Under the pieces are notes generated by a model. The model saw only the letters and a program-made list of their open reading frames with translations, was not told the DNA's origin and made no database searches. DNA of 30,777 nucleotides from Gammaproteobacteria bacterium RBG_16_57_12 (GTDB lineage: Bacteria > Pseudomonadota > Gammaproteobacteria > RBG-16-57-12): positions 2,291-33,067 of the forward strand of contig MGXL01000016.1 of NCBI GenBank assembly GCA_001801365.1, in the 5' to 3' direction. Positions 23,543-30,777 of the stretch are shown here, one piece after another (the stretch's first letter is position 1; the number at the start of each line of letters is the position of its first letter). The translations under genes were made by a program, and so were the position numbers.

Positions 23543-24376
23543 ATGCTCAGCTATCGCCACAGCTTCCATGCCGGCAATGCCGCCGATGTCTTCAAGCACA
23601 TCGCGCTGGTGCTGCTGCTGCGCGCCCTGCTGCGCAAAGAGACGCCGCTCTGTTATCTGGAAACCCATGCCGGGGCAGGCCGGTATGATCTGGGTTGCGC
23701 CGAAGCGCAGAAGAATCGCGAATATGCGGACGGCATCGGGCGGCTGTGGTCTCAGGGCCAGGCGCCTGCGCCGGTGGCCGATTATCTTGCGCTGATCCGG
23801 CAGTTCAATCCCGGCCAGGCATTGAACGCCTATCCCGGATCGCCCGCCATCGCGCAGTGCCTGCTCCGGCCGCAGGATCGCCTGGTGCTCTGCGAGTTGC
23901 ACAACAGTGAATATCCGCTGCTCAAGCGCCTGTTCAGCACGGATGATCGTGTCGCCGTGCATCATCAGGATGGCTTGCAGGCGCTGAAGGCCTTTTTGCC
24001 GCCCAGGGAAAATCGCGGGCTGGTCTTCATCGACCCGGCCTATGAGCTGCCCCAGACCTGGCAGCAGGTGGTGGATAGTATCCAAATCGCTCATCGCCGC
24101 TGGCCCAATGGCAGCTATGCCATCTGGTATCCGCTGATCGCCGGGCGCAGCCGCCAGCCCTTCGGCACCCGCCTGGAACACAGCGGGATCCGCAAGATTC
24201 TGCGCGCCGATATGTTGCTCAATGAAAACGAGCGGGGCATGCAGGGCAGCGGACTCATTATTGTAAATCCGCCCTGGCAGGTGAAGGAGACCCTGGAGGC
24301 GCTGTTGCCCTGGCTGGTGCGCATCCTCGCCGTGGGTCAGGGTGCTTACACGGTAGACTGGCTGGTGGAAGAATGA
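23543..24376 (+). CDS. rlmJ: 23S rRNA (adenine2030-N6)-methyltransferase RlmJ
   Basis: Protein of 277 aa with the RlmJ N-terminus MLSYRHSFHAGNAADVFKH, nearly invariant in the family. The Rossmann methyltransferase core includes the S-adenosylmethionine loop ETHAGAGRYDL and the catalytic loop DPAYE at 164-168 (DPPYE in E. coli, so one Pro is replaced by Ala). It methylates N6 of A2030 in 23S rRNA before ribosome assembly. The end SGLIIVNPPWQ and the terminal YTVDWLVEE also fit. It is divergent from the MFS gene and followed by gltA after 110 bp, probably as a separate transcript. Confidence 0.95.
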   Translation: MLSYRHSFHAGNAADVFKHIALVLLLRALLRKETPLCYLETHAGAGRYDLGCAEAQKNREYADGIGRLWSQGQAPAPVADYLALIRQFNPGQALNAYPGSPAIAQCLLRPQDRLVLCELHNSEYPLLKRLFSTDDRVAVHHQDGLQALKAFLPPRENRGLVFIDPAYELPQTWQQVVDSIQIAHRRWPNGSYAIWYPLIAGRSRQPFGTRLEHSGIRKILRADMLLNENERGMQGSGLIIVNPPWQVKETLEALLPWLVRILAVGQGAYTVDWLVEE

Positions 24377-24486
24377 CCGACGTTTCCAGAATATTATTTA
24401 CGGCCGTTGGGAAAAAGGTGTACATTCAGATTCAATGTCCGCGCAGCGCTGACATGAGGTTTGTCCATTCAGAGTGAGGAACGGCC

Positions 24487-25779
24487 ATGGCGGATAAAGC
24501 GATTTTGCAAGTGGGTGACAAGAAGATCGAACTGCCGATTATCGAGGGTGTGGACGGTAGCAAGGCCATCGATATCTCCCAGCTGCTCGCGCAAACCGGC
24601 CTGACCAGCTACGATCCCTCGCTGGGCAACACGGCGATCTGCAAGAGCGCCATTACCTATATCGATGGCGACAAGGGCATTTTGCGCTACCGCGGCATTC
24701 CGATCGAGCAATTCACCGCCCAGCCCAAACCGAATTTTGTCGAAGCGGCCTGGCTGCTGATCTTTGGCCGCCTGCCCAACAAGGCGGAGCTGGCGGAATT
24801 CAGGCAACAGCTGATCGACAACGAACTGCTGCACGAAGGGATCAAGGATCAGTTCCAGCATATCCCGGCCGACGCGCCGCCCATGGCGATCCTCTCCGCG
24901 ACCATGAACAATCTGGCCTGTTTTCACAAGCAGTTTCTCGAGGTGGAAAAACCCGAAGGCCTGGTGGCGGCCGCGGCGCGCCTGATCAGCAAGGTGCGCA
25001 CCATCGCCGCCTTTTCCTACCGCCGCTCGCGCGGTCTGCCGTTCATCTATCCGGATCCCGGCCTGCGCTATTGCGCCAATTTTCTGCACATGATGTTTTC
25101 CCTGCCCTACAAGCAATACATCGTCACCCCGGAGATCGAGGACGCCCTGAACATGATCTTCATCCTGCATGCCGATCATGAGCAGAACTGCAGCACCTCG
25201 GCGGTGCGCGTGGTGGGATCGGCGCGCGCCAATCTGTTCGCCTCCTGCGCCGCCGGGGTGTCGGCGCTGTGGGGGCCGCTGCATGGCGGCGCCAATGTCG
25301 AGGTGATCAATATGCTGGAGCGGATCTATCAGGGGGGGATTTCGCCCGAACAATGCATCCGCGATGCCAAGGACAAGAACAATTCGTTTCGGCTGTTCGG
25401 CTTCGGCCACCGCGTCTATCGCAATTTCGATCCGCGCGCCAAGATCCTCAAGGAGTCCTGCGACCGGGTGCTGGCGAAGATGCACCGTCAGGATCCCCTG
25501 CTCGACATCGCCCGCCGGCTGGAGGAGCTGGCCCTGTCCGATCCCTATTTCGTCGAGCGTAAATTATATCCCAACGTGGATTTCTACAGCGGCATCCTGC
25601 TGCGCGCCATCGGCATTCCCACCAATATGTTCACCGTGTGTTTCGCCATTGGCCGCCTGCCCGGCTGGATTGCGCAGTGGAAAGAGCAGCATGACGATAC
25701 AAGCAGCAAGATATTGCGACCGCGGCAGGTCTATATCGGCGCACAGGTGACGGATTATGTTCCCATGGAGCAGCGCTGA
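24487..25779 (+). CDS. gltA: Citrate synthase, type II
   Basis: Hexameric-type citrate synthase of 430 aa, the usual length, which condenses acetyl-CoA with oxaloacetate at the entry of the TCA cycle. The catalytic triad is visible: H266 (WGPLHGGAN), H308 (FGHRVYRNFDPRA) and D365 (NVDFYSG). The oxaloacetate-binding HADHEQNCSTSAVR also stands out. The N-terminal small domain (residues about 5-55, LPIIEGVDGSKAIDI) is typical of the Gram-negative NADH-sensitive form. GAGGAA lies 7 bp before the ATG. The gene has its own 110-bp upstream region, and a palindromic stretch stands between it and ppnN. Confidence 0.97.
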   Translation: MADKAILQVGDKKIELPIIEGVDGSKAIDISQLLAQTGLTSYDPSLGNTAICKSAITYIDGDKGILRYRGIPIEQFTAQPKPNFVEAAWLLIFGRLPNKAELAEFRQQLIDNELLHEGIKDQFQHIPADAPPMAILSATMNNLACFHKQFLEVEKPEGLVAAAARLISKVRTIAAFSYRRSRGLPFIYPDPGLRYCANFLHMMFSLPYKQYIVTPEIEDALNMIFILHADHEQNCSTSAVRVVGSARANLFASCAAGVSALWGPLHGGANVEVINMLERIYQGGISPEQCIRDAKDKNNSFRLFGFGHRVYRNFDPRAKILKESCDRVLAKMHRQDPLLDIARRLEELALSDPYFVERKLYPNVDFYSGILLRAIGIPTNMFTVCFAIGRLPGWIAQWKEQHDDTSSKILRPRQVYIGAQVTDYVPMEQR

Positions 25780-25805
25780 TGGCGCAGGCCGGCTAATACT
25801 TTTGC

Positions 25806-25851
25806 AGGGGCGACCGTTAACAATTTCAACAGACTGCTGAAACACGCCCCT
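25806..25851. other. Nested palindrome between gltA and ppnN
   Basis: AGGGGCG (25806-25812) pairs with CGCCCCT (25845-25851), and inside it TTTCA (25824-25828) pairs with TGAAA (25838-25842) around CAG-A-CTG. There is no T run behind it, so it is not a standard intrinsic terminator. It could still slow transcription or protect the gltA messenger 3' end. Confidence 0.4.
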
Positions 25852-25884
25852 CGCTACAAACCCTACGTCCTACAGGCTCCTGGC

Positions 25885-27255
25885 ATGAAATATGATGTTA
25901 TTGATGCGCGCATAACCCCCGAAGGCCGCCTGGATGTGTTGTCCAAGGCCGAGGTCGGCAAGCTGCTCGATGCCAGCCGCGGCGACTTGCACACCATCTT
26001 TCGCAACTGTTCTCTGGCCGTGCTGAATTGCGGCAGCCATCTGGATGACGGCAAGGAACTGCTGGAAAGGTATCAATCTTTCGATATCCGCGTCATTCAG
26101 CAGGAGCGCGGTATCAAGCTGGAAGTAAAGGAAGCGCCGGCCCATGCCTTCGTCGACGGCAAGATGATCCGGGGCATCAATGAGCATCTGTTCGCCGTGT
26201 TGCGTGACATTATTTATGTCAGCGATGAAATCTATAATAATCCCAAATTCGATCTTGCCACCACGGACGGCATCACCAATGCCGTATTCCACATCCTGCG
26301 CAATGCCAGGATCATGCGGCCGCGCTCCAGCCTTAATCTGGTGGTATGCTGGGGCGGCCATTCCATCAAGCGCAAGGAATACGACTATACCAAGGAAGTC
26401 GGCCACGCAATGGGATTGCGCGGTCTGGATATTTGCACCGGTTGTGGTCCCGGCGCCATGAAGGGTCCGATGAAGGGCGCCGCCATCGGCCATGCCAAGC
26501 AACGTATCAATAACGGTCAGTACATCGGTATCTCCGAGCCGGGCATTATTGCCGCAGAGTCACCCAATCCTATAGTCAATGATCTGGTGATCATGCCGGA
26601 TATTGAGAAGCGCCTGGAGGCCTTTGCGCGTGTGGCGCATGGGGTCGTGGTGTTCCCCGGCGGTGCGGGAACCGCGGAGGAGATTCTGTATCTGCTGGGG
26701 ATACTGCTGCATCCGGATAACAGGGACTTGCCGTTTCCAATGATCCTGACCGGCCCGGATTGCGCGGTCGAGTATTTCAGGCAGATTGATCAGTTCATCG
26801 GCGATACGCTGGGCAAGGAGGCGCAACAGCGCTACAAGATTATTATCGATGACCCCAATCAGGTGGGGCGGGAAATGGTGGCGGGGATCGAACAGGTGCG
26901 CCAGTATCGTCGTGGGGCCAGTGATGCGTACTATTTCAACTGGTTGCTGAAGATCGAGCATGAATTTCAGAAACCGTTTGTGCCGACCCACGAGAATATG
27001 CGCAATCTCGAGCTGCACAGGAACCAGGAACGTCATCTGCTTGCCGCCCAACTGCGGCGCGCCTTTTCGGGCATCGTGGCCGGCAATGTGAAAGATGACG
27101 GTATCCGCGCCATCGAGCGATACGGTCATTTCGAAATCCGTGGCGATGATGCGATCATGGGCCCCATGGATTCCCTGTTGACATCGTTTGTCGCGCAACA
27201 CCGCATGAAGCTGCCCGGCAAGACGTATACGCCCTGTTATCGCATCGTCAAATAA
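25885..27255 (+). CDS. ppnN: Pyrimidine/purine nucleotide 5'-monophosphate nucleosidase PpnN (LOG family)
   Basis: Protein of 456 aa, practically the size of E. coli PpnN (YgdH). The N-terminal domain (about 1-135, beginning MKYDVIDARITPEGRLDVLS) and the C-terminal domain (about 380-456) flank a lysine-decarboxylase-like LOG core with VVCWGGHSI, TGCGPGAMKGPMKGA and the signature PGGAGTAEE at 258-266. PpnN splits nucleoside monophosphates into base and ribose 5-phosphate and in E. coli is stimulated by (p)ppGpp bound at its N-terminal domain; the same control here is likely but inferred. The start has no strong Shine-Dalgarno. The gene is convergent with the Ca2+-loop protein gene, 13 bp apart. 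Confidence 0.94.
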   Translation: MKYDVIDARITPEGRLDVLSKAEVGKLLDASRGDLHTIFRNCSLAVLNCGSHLDDGKELLERYQSFDIRVIQQERGIKLEVKEAPAHAFVDGKMIRGINEHLFAVLRDIIYVSDEIYNNPKFDLATTDGITNAVFHILRNARIMRPRSSLNLVVCWGGHSIKRKEYDYTKEVGHAMGLRGLDICTGCGPGAMKGPMKGAAIGHAKQRINNGQYIGISEPGIIAAESPNPIVNDLVIMPDIEKRLEAFARVAHGVVVFPGGAGTAEEILYLLGILLHPDNRDLPFPMILTGPDCAVEYFRQIDQFIGDTLGKEAQQRYKIIIDDPNQVGREMVAGIEQVRQYRRGASDAYYFNWLLKIEHEFQKPFVPTHENMRNLELHRNQERHLLAAQLRRAFSGIVAGNVKDDGIRAIERYGHFEIRGDDAIMGPMDSLLTSFVAQHRMKLPGKTYTPCYRIVK

Positions 27256-27268
27256 TCACGCAGGTGGT

Positions 27269-28369
27269 TTATACCACCAGATCCAGCTGCTGAATGGTGC
27301 CGGTTGCGCCGTTCTCAGTCAGATACAAACCGGTGGCGCGTATCGCGCCCAGCAGGCCATTCTGCCCATCTTTCACGGCAAAAGGTGAGGCGACACTGCC
27401 CAGATAGATGGCACCGATATTATTCGAGCGAAGGTTCAGTAGCAGATCCTCTCCGGTAGCTGTCTTGCTCCAGATTCCCAGGCGATCGAAGACAGCATCA
27501 TTTTCATCGATCCAGTGATTATGGTCGGAGTCATAGCGTGACAGCTCGGCAAACCCGTCACCCGAACCCGCGCCAAACAACTCGCTACCGTCGTTGATGA
27601 TGCCATCAGCGTTTTGATCAAGCGCCAGAAAACCGCTGCCCGGGCTGACGAAACTGATCTGATCGACATAGCCGTCGGCATCGATATCAAAATTGAATTG
27701 GGTCCCGGTAAGTTCGGCGGCGCTGCCCGAGAAATTAATCACCAGGGGGTCCTTCAGGGCATCACCGGCGCGGATACTCAGTTGAGTGCTGGTGGAAAAT
27801 TCACGCGACATGGACAGATCGACATTGATCTGGATCTGCTGTCCATCTGCAGTTCGGACTAAGCCCTCAATCGAAACCCGGGTGGATTCTGCCTCATAAT
27901 GGGATTCATGATATTCATAGATCAGTCCGTACCCATCCCGGGGAGGGGCGGTCTGGACATTCCTGTCGGCCTGCGCCAGCTCGTCGAGCTGAGGACCGGT
28001 CTGCTCGGTAATTTTCTTGAGTTCCTTGGCATCGACAACCTTGATCTTCTCGCCGGTGAGTTGCTCGATCATCAACTTGAGCAGGGTGAGCTTGAAATCC
28101 TCCATGGGAGGATGGTCGATATCCTGCTTTTCATCCTGACCGGATTCGGCAGGCGCCGGGATTTCGACTGCCGGCGCAGGATTCTGCCTGGCCGCAGGTG
28201 GATTTCGATAAGTGAGTGCCTGGGGCAGCAGCGCCTTGCCGTTATTGTCACCGGTCAAAGTGACCCGGTCACTGCCGTCCCGCCACACGGTCAGGGACTC
28301 ATGCTGTTCGTGTTTTTCAACATAAGTATGACTGGCGTGGAACTGGATCAGGCTGTCATTAATTTTCAT
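27269..28369 (-). CDS. Protein with Ca2+-binding EF-hand/dockerin-like loops
   Basis: Protein of 366 aa from the ATG at 28369 (nine codons more are open to 28396). No signal peptide: it starts MKINDSLIQFHASHTYVEKHE, an N-terminus I recall from a gammaproteobacterial family of unknown function. A linker rich in Pro, Ala and Glu (about 65-95) is followed by a helical part (EDFKLTLLKLMIEQLTGEKI) and a beta part. Near the end three acidic loops stand close together: D228-x-D230-x-D232, D251-x-N253-x-D255-G-I257 to E263, and D280-x-D282-x-N284 with I287 and D291. The second fits an EF-hand loop best. The absence of a signal suggests a cytoplasmic place or type I-like export; neither can be decided. 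It is divergent from the next gene. Confidence 0.8.
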   Translation of the reverse strand: MKINDSLIQFHASHTYVEKHEQHESLTVWRDGSDRVTLTGDNNGKALLPQALTYRNPPAARQNPAPAVEIPAPAESGQDEKQDIDHPPMEDFKLTLLKLMIEQLTGEKIKVVDAKELKKITEQTGPQLDELAQADRNVQTAPPRDGYGLIYEYHESHYEAESTRVSIEGLVRTADGQQIQINVDLSMSREFSTSTQLSIRAGDALKDPLVINFSGSAAELTGTQFNFDIDADGYVDQISFVSPGSGFLALDQNADGIINDGSELFGAGSGDGFAELSRYDSDHNHWIDENDAVFDRLGIWSKTATGEDLLLNLRSNNIGAIYLGSVASPFAVKDGQNGLLGAIRATGLYLTENGATGTIQQLDLVV

Positions 28370-28468
28370 AGCACGCCCCCGGCCTTGGTATATCATTAAT
28401 AGCGTCTCTCTGTGAATTCTGCTTAAATCGAGCCATTCATGGAGAAGGTCTAAAACAGGATATGATCT

Positions 28469-29266
28469 ATGCTGACGTTGTTCCGCACGAAAAAACTGCT
28501 TGATGATAATGTGAACCGCTGGTTGTATGACGGTTATGCCTGGGCATTACGGAATTTTGGCAGCGATATCTTTTATTACGATACGGTCCTGGTTACGCCC
28601 ACCGATCAGCATTTTCCCGACAGGGTCGAAAATCCTGAACAGATGATGGCGAAGATCTTTGACCGGGTCAGGGCCTACGCCGGAATGACCTCATGGCCAT
28701 GTGAATTGCTGGCGCTCAATACGGGTGATGATCCTGTCCTGCCGCCCGCCGTGACCGCAGAGCGGGCGCCCAGAGGACCGGCCGGCCATATCTCCGTGAG
28801 CGGGGATCGGCCCTATGTGCCGATTGTTTTTGATCGCACGCAGCTGGGTAATCCGGAGCTGCTGGTTGCCGGGTTTGCCCGGGAATTGGGCGGATACCTC
28901 TGTGCGGTGGCGCCCGAGGAGCCGCCGGGCGGCGCAGAATATCGCGGTCATGCCGCGGATCTGCTGGCCGTGTTCATGGGATTCGGGGTTTTCATGGCGA
29001 ACACGGCCTTCATGATCAAAAAAGGCGGCTGTTCGGGATGTGGCATCACGGTGCATTGCCATGGAAATCTGACTGAAGATGAATTCACCTATGCCCTGGC
29101 GATGTTCGCTGCGTTAAAGGGTATCGAACATCGGGGGGTGGAGCCGTCACTCAAGAGCAGTTTACGCCCCTTCTATCGCAAGGCCGTCAGGGAAATCATG
29201 AATGATGCCGATGCCATCGTGCGGCTCAAGGATATCTGCTGTCCAATCACTCCTGCCATGGCATGA
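28469..29266 (+). CDS. Conserved protein with degenerate metallopeptidase-like motif
   Basis: Protein of 265 aa without signal peptide or membrane helix of clear strength. The stretch ADLLAVFMGFGVFMANTAF (about 163-181) resembles the segment that in some bacterial proteins follows an HExxH zinc site. At the place where that site would be, this protein has A137-R-E139-L-G-G-Y143, keeping the Glu but lacking both His. Residues H161 and D164 precede the conserved helix. A CSGC pair (C188, C191), further cysteines/histidines in ITVHCHG and a late CC (ICCPI) might bind a metal instead. I cannot assign a function. It is divergent from the Ca2+-loop gene and followed by the inverted repeat at 29332-29428. 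Confidence 0.75.
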   Translation: MLTLFRTKKLLDDNVNRWLYDGYAWALRNFGSDIFYYDTVLVTPTDQHFPDRVENPEQMMAKIFDRVRAYAGMTSWPCELLALNTGDDPVLPPAVTAERAPRGPAGHISVSGDRPYVPIVFDRTQLGNPELLVAGFARELGGYLCAVAPEEPPGGAEYRGHAADLLAVFMGFGVFMANTAFMIKKGGCSGCGITVHCHGNLTEDEFTYALAMFAALKGIEHRGVEPSLKSSLRPFYRKAVREIMNDADAIVRLKDICCPITPAMA

Positions 29267-29331
29267 AGTCCCCGGAAGCACATGACAGAGTTGGCGGTTT
29301 AATAAATGAATCTTTGTTATTATCATGTTTA

Positions 29332-29428
29332 AACCTAAAAATCTCAGTTGACCGCTCATCTGGATATTTAACAGCATGTTTCTAAATTATATTTCCCCAA
29401 AAGCCTGTTCAACTGAGATTTTTAGGTT
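29332..29428. repeat. MITE-like inverted repeat (20-bp perfect arms, about 97 bp)
   Basis: The arm AACCTAAAAATCTCAGTTGA at 29332-29351 is perfectly repeated in inverse orientation at 29409-29428, with 57 bp of AT-rich sequence without an open frame between them. Just outside the arms stand TTTA on the left and AAAG on the right. It sits in the 216-bp gap before the gcvR-like gene, after the end of the unknown protein gene. The shape suits a small non-autonomous transposable element or a long hairpin in RNA; there is no T run for a terminator. Confidence 0.7.
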
Positions 29429-29482
29429 AAAGAAGCGTGACTAATTACAGCAGCACCTAAAACGCAGGTGAGGAGAGAGTGC

Positions 29483-30010
29483 ATGAATGCCTATCTGGTA
29501 ATCTCGGCCCTGGGCAAGGACCGGCCCGGTATTGTCAACGATCTGTCCAAAGCCGTATTGCACTACGGCGGCAATATCACCGACAGCCGCATGAGTGTGT
29601 TGGGTGGGGAGTTTGCCCTGATCCTCATGATAGCCGGTACCACAAACGCTATCGAGGATATTGAACGCCAGCTGCCATCACTGGGCGATCAGCTTGGGAT
29701 GACCATTATCGCCAAACGCACCGATCAGGGCGCCAAGACGCCGGGGGTGTTGCCCTATTCCCTGGAGGTGGTTGCCATGGACCATCCGGGGATAGTCCAT
29801 GAAGTGGCCAATTTTCTTTCCGGCAGAGGGATCAATATCGAGAGCCTGGAAACGGCCACCTATCCGGCAGCGCATACCGGAACGCCGATGTTCTCGCTGG
29901 AAATGACCATTGGTATCCCGGCCAGTGGCGCTATCGCCCAATTCCGCGAGGCGTTCATGAATTTCTGTGACGAGCGCAATCTTGATGCCGTTTTGAGGCC
30001 TGTGAAATAA
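29483..30010 (+). CDS. gcvR: GcvR-type double ACT domain regulator
   Basis: Protein of 175 aa from the ATG at 29483, preceded by GAGGAGAG; a GTG five codons upstream (29468) is in frame but unlikely. Two ACT domains are clear: the first (about 1-80) with ISALGKDRPGIVNDLSKAV and SRMSVLGGEFALIL, the second (about 92-172) with VVAMDHPGIVHEVANFLSGRGINIESLET. The sequence follows the GcvR family throughout. In E. coli, GcvR binds GcvA in the absence of glycine and blocks activation of the glycine cleavage operon. No gcv genes or gcvA are in the window, so the role here is by family. The next gene follows after 24 bp and is probably in the same operon. Confidence 0.88.
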   Translation: MNAYLVISALGKDRPGIVNDLSKAVLHYGGNITDSRMSVLGGEFALILMIAGTTNAIEDIERQLPSLGDQLGMTIIAKRTDQGAKTPGVLPYSLEVVAMDHPGIVHEVANFLSGRGINIESLETATYPAAHTGTPMFSLEMTIGIPASGAIAQFREAFMNFCDERNLDAVLRPVK

Positions 30011-30034
30011 CGCATACCATCGGAGGTAAACAGT

Positions 30035-30484
30035 ATGTCCATAGGTGATATTTGTAATCGTGAAGTGATTGTCATACAGAAACACGAATCTCTTCAGGAC
30101 GCCGTCGAATTGATGCGCGCCCATCACGTTGGCTCACTGGTGGTGGTCGAGCGCAAAGGAAAAATGAATCTACCGGTCGGTATCATCACTGATCGGGATA
30201 TCGTCATTGAAGTGATCGCCGAAAAGGTGGATAGCAATAGCGTGACAGTAGGCGATGTGATGAGCGATGATCTGCTGATCGCCAGAGAGACGGATGATGT
30301 CTTGGATACCCTGCAGCAGATGCGTGACCGCGGTGTCCGCCGTCTGCCCATTGTTGATCTGCATGGCGGCTTGGTGGGAATTCTCTCGGCTGATGATTTA
30401 CTGGATGTCATCAGCGAACAGATCGCCGATCTGGTGAAGCTGATCGCCAAGGAACAGCGCCGGGAAGCCGTGTTGCATGATTAG
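30035..30484 (+). CDS. CBS domain pair protein
   Basis: Protein of 149 aa made almost only of two CBS motifs: the first about 8-62 (VIVIQKHESLQDAVELMRAHHVGSL, then GIITDRDI), the second about 72-127 (LLIARETDDVLDTLQQMRDRGVRRL, then GILSADDLL), followed by a helical tail (LVKLIAKEQRREAV). Such pairs usually bind adenosyl ligands and act as energy sensors; without a fused enzyme the partner is unknown. CGGAGG lies 11 bp before the ATG. The stop TAG shares bases 30481-30484 with the stop of the convergent DUF2238 gene. Confidence 0.92.
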   Translation: MSIGDICNREVIVIQKHESLQDAVELMRAHHVGSLVVVERKGKMNLPVGIITDRDIVIEVIAEKVDSNSVTVGDVMSDDLLIARETDDVLDTLQQMRDRGVRRLPIVDLHGGLVGILSADDLLDVISEQIADLVKLIAKEQRREAVLHD

Positions 30485-30777
30485 GCCCGGCCTTTCAACC
30501 AGAGGATAAGCATGGCGCTGACAGCGCCGCTGAAGGCCAGGGACATATCCCGCTGCGCATCCCAGATGTCGCCCTGGGTGCCCAGATAGGCATCGCCGGT
30601 CTCGGGACTGACAATCATTGCCACCACCATTTCCATGACCTCATAGAAACCGCTGAAGGCCAATACCAGGCTGACGGTCAGAAAGTACGACCAGCCCATG
30701 GCCACCCTCGCCAGGCGCAGCAGGACTTCACGCAAAGGGTAGCCGCATAACAGCCCATAGGCGAAATGCGCCAGACG
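30481..30777 (-). CDS. DUF2238 (YjdF-like) inner-membrane protein, 5' part outside window
   Basis: On the minus strand the frame is open from the right edge (30777) to TAA at 30481-30483, giving the last 98 residues of a longer protein. It reads RLAHFAYGLL, then YPLREVLLRLARV, two hydrophobic helices (WSYFLTVSLVLAFSGFYEVMEMVVAMIV and MSLAFSGAVSAMLILWL), and the loop AYLGTQGDIWDAQRDM between them, which is a hallmark of DUF2238 as I know it. The function of the family is not established. The gene is truncated only by the window edge. Confidence 0.8.
   Translation of the reverse strand, partial: RLAHFAYGLLCGYPLREVLLRLARVAMGWSYFLTVSLVLAFSGFYEVMEMVVAMIVSPETGDAYLGTQGDIWDAQRDMSLAFSGAVSAMLILWLKGRA

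Noticed and set aside
1..30777. tRNA, rRNA, CRISPR array, toxin-antitoxin or defence island
   Set aside because: I saw no cloverleaf-like gene, no regularly spaced direct repeats and no recognisable defence or toxin genes by reading.

Overview
The window looks like chromosome from a gammaproteobacterium outside the Enterobacterales, with moderately GC-rich coding DNA. Supporting markers are a NudE/CysQ pair, a GcvR-type double-ACT protein, RlmJ, PpnN, a type II citrate synthase, a DUF3014 protein and a split Pseudomonas-type class II ribonucleotide reductase (NrdJa + NrdJb). I see no rRNA, tRNA, CRISPR array, phage module or plasmid functions. Nearly all genes are housekeeping or envelope genes. 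The one clear insertion sequence is an IS30-family element.

Layout. 1-2000 (minus strand): nudE, cysQ and a truncated OmpA-like outer-membrane protein form one run. 2107-2988: divergent fructosamine-kinase-family gene. 2989-7470: nrdJa and nrdJb behind a regulatory region with two NrdR-box-like palindromes, closed by an intrinsic terminator. NrdJa is interrupted by a 377-residue LAGLIDADG-containing intein placed exactly before the catalytic cysteine of NPCGEQPL. 7572-9194: membrane diguanylate cyclase. 9284-12287 (minus): tight four-gene envelope operon of a helical lipoprotein, a lipoprotein with a non-canonical YkuD domain, a canonical L,D-transpeptidase and a small exported protein. 12868-14268: pirin and a small lipoprotein. 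14290-17393: DUF3014 protein, a TrmH-family RNA methyltransferase and another helical lipoprotein. 17502-18611: IS30-family element. 18697-23384: MBL-fold hydrolase, FAD-dependent dehydrogenase, ATP-grasp protein and MFS transporter. 23543-27255: rlmJ, gltA, ppnN. 27269-30777: Ca2+-loop protein, an unknown protein whose HExxH-like position is degenerate, a MITE-like inverted repeat, gcvR-like gene, CBS-domain gene and a truncated DUF2238 membrane protein.

How the genes fit together. NudE, CysQ and the fructosamine kinase all deal with by-products or damage (nucleoside diphosphate derivatives, pAp, glycated amines). NrdJa needs NrdJb, whose cysteine-rich tail probably re-reduces the active site, and NrdJa must also splice out its intein before it can work. 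The 9284-12287 operon points to peptidoglycan cross-link editing or attachment at the outer membrane. The best candidates for something new are the intein at the radical cysteine combined with NrdR-box control, the lipoprotein/L,D-transpeptidase operon, and the degenerate metallopeptidase-like protein. I found no convincing new defence or mobile system.
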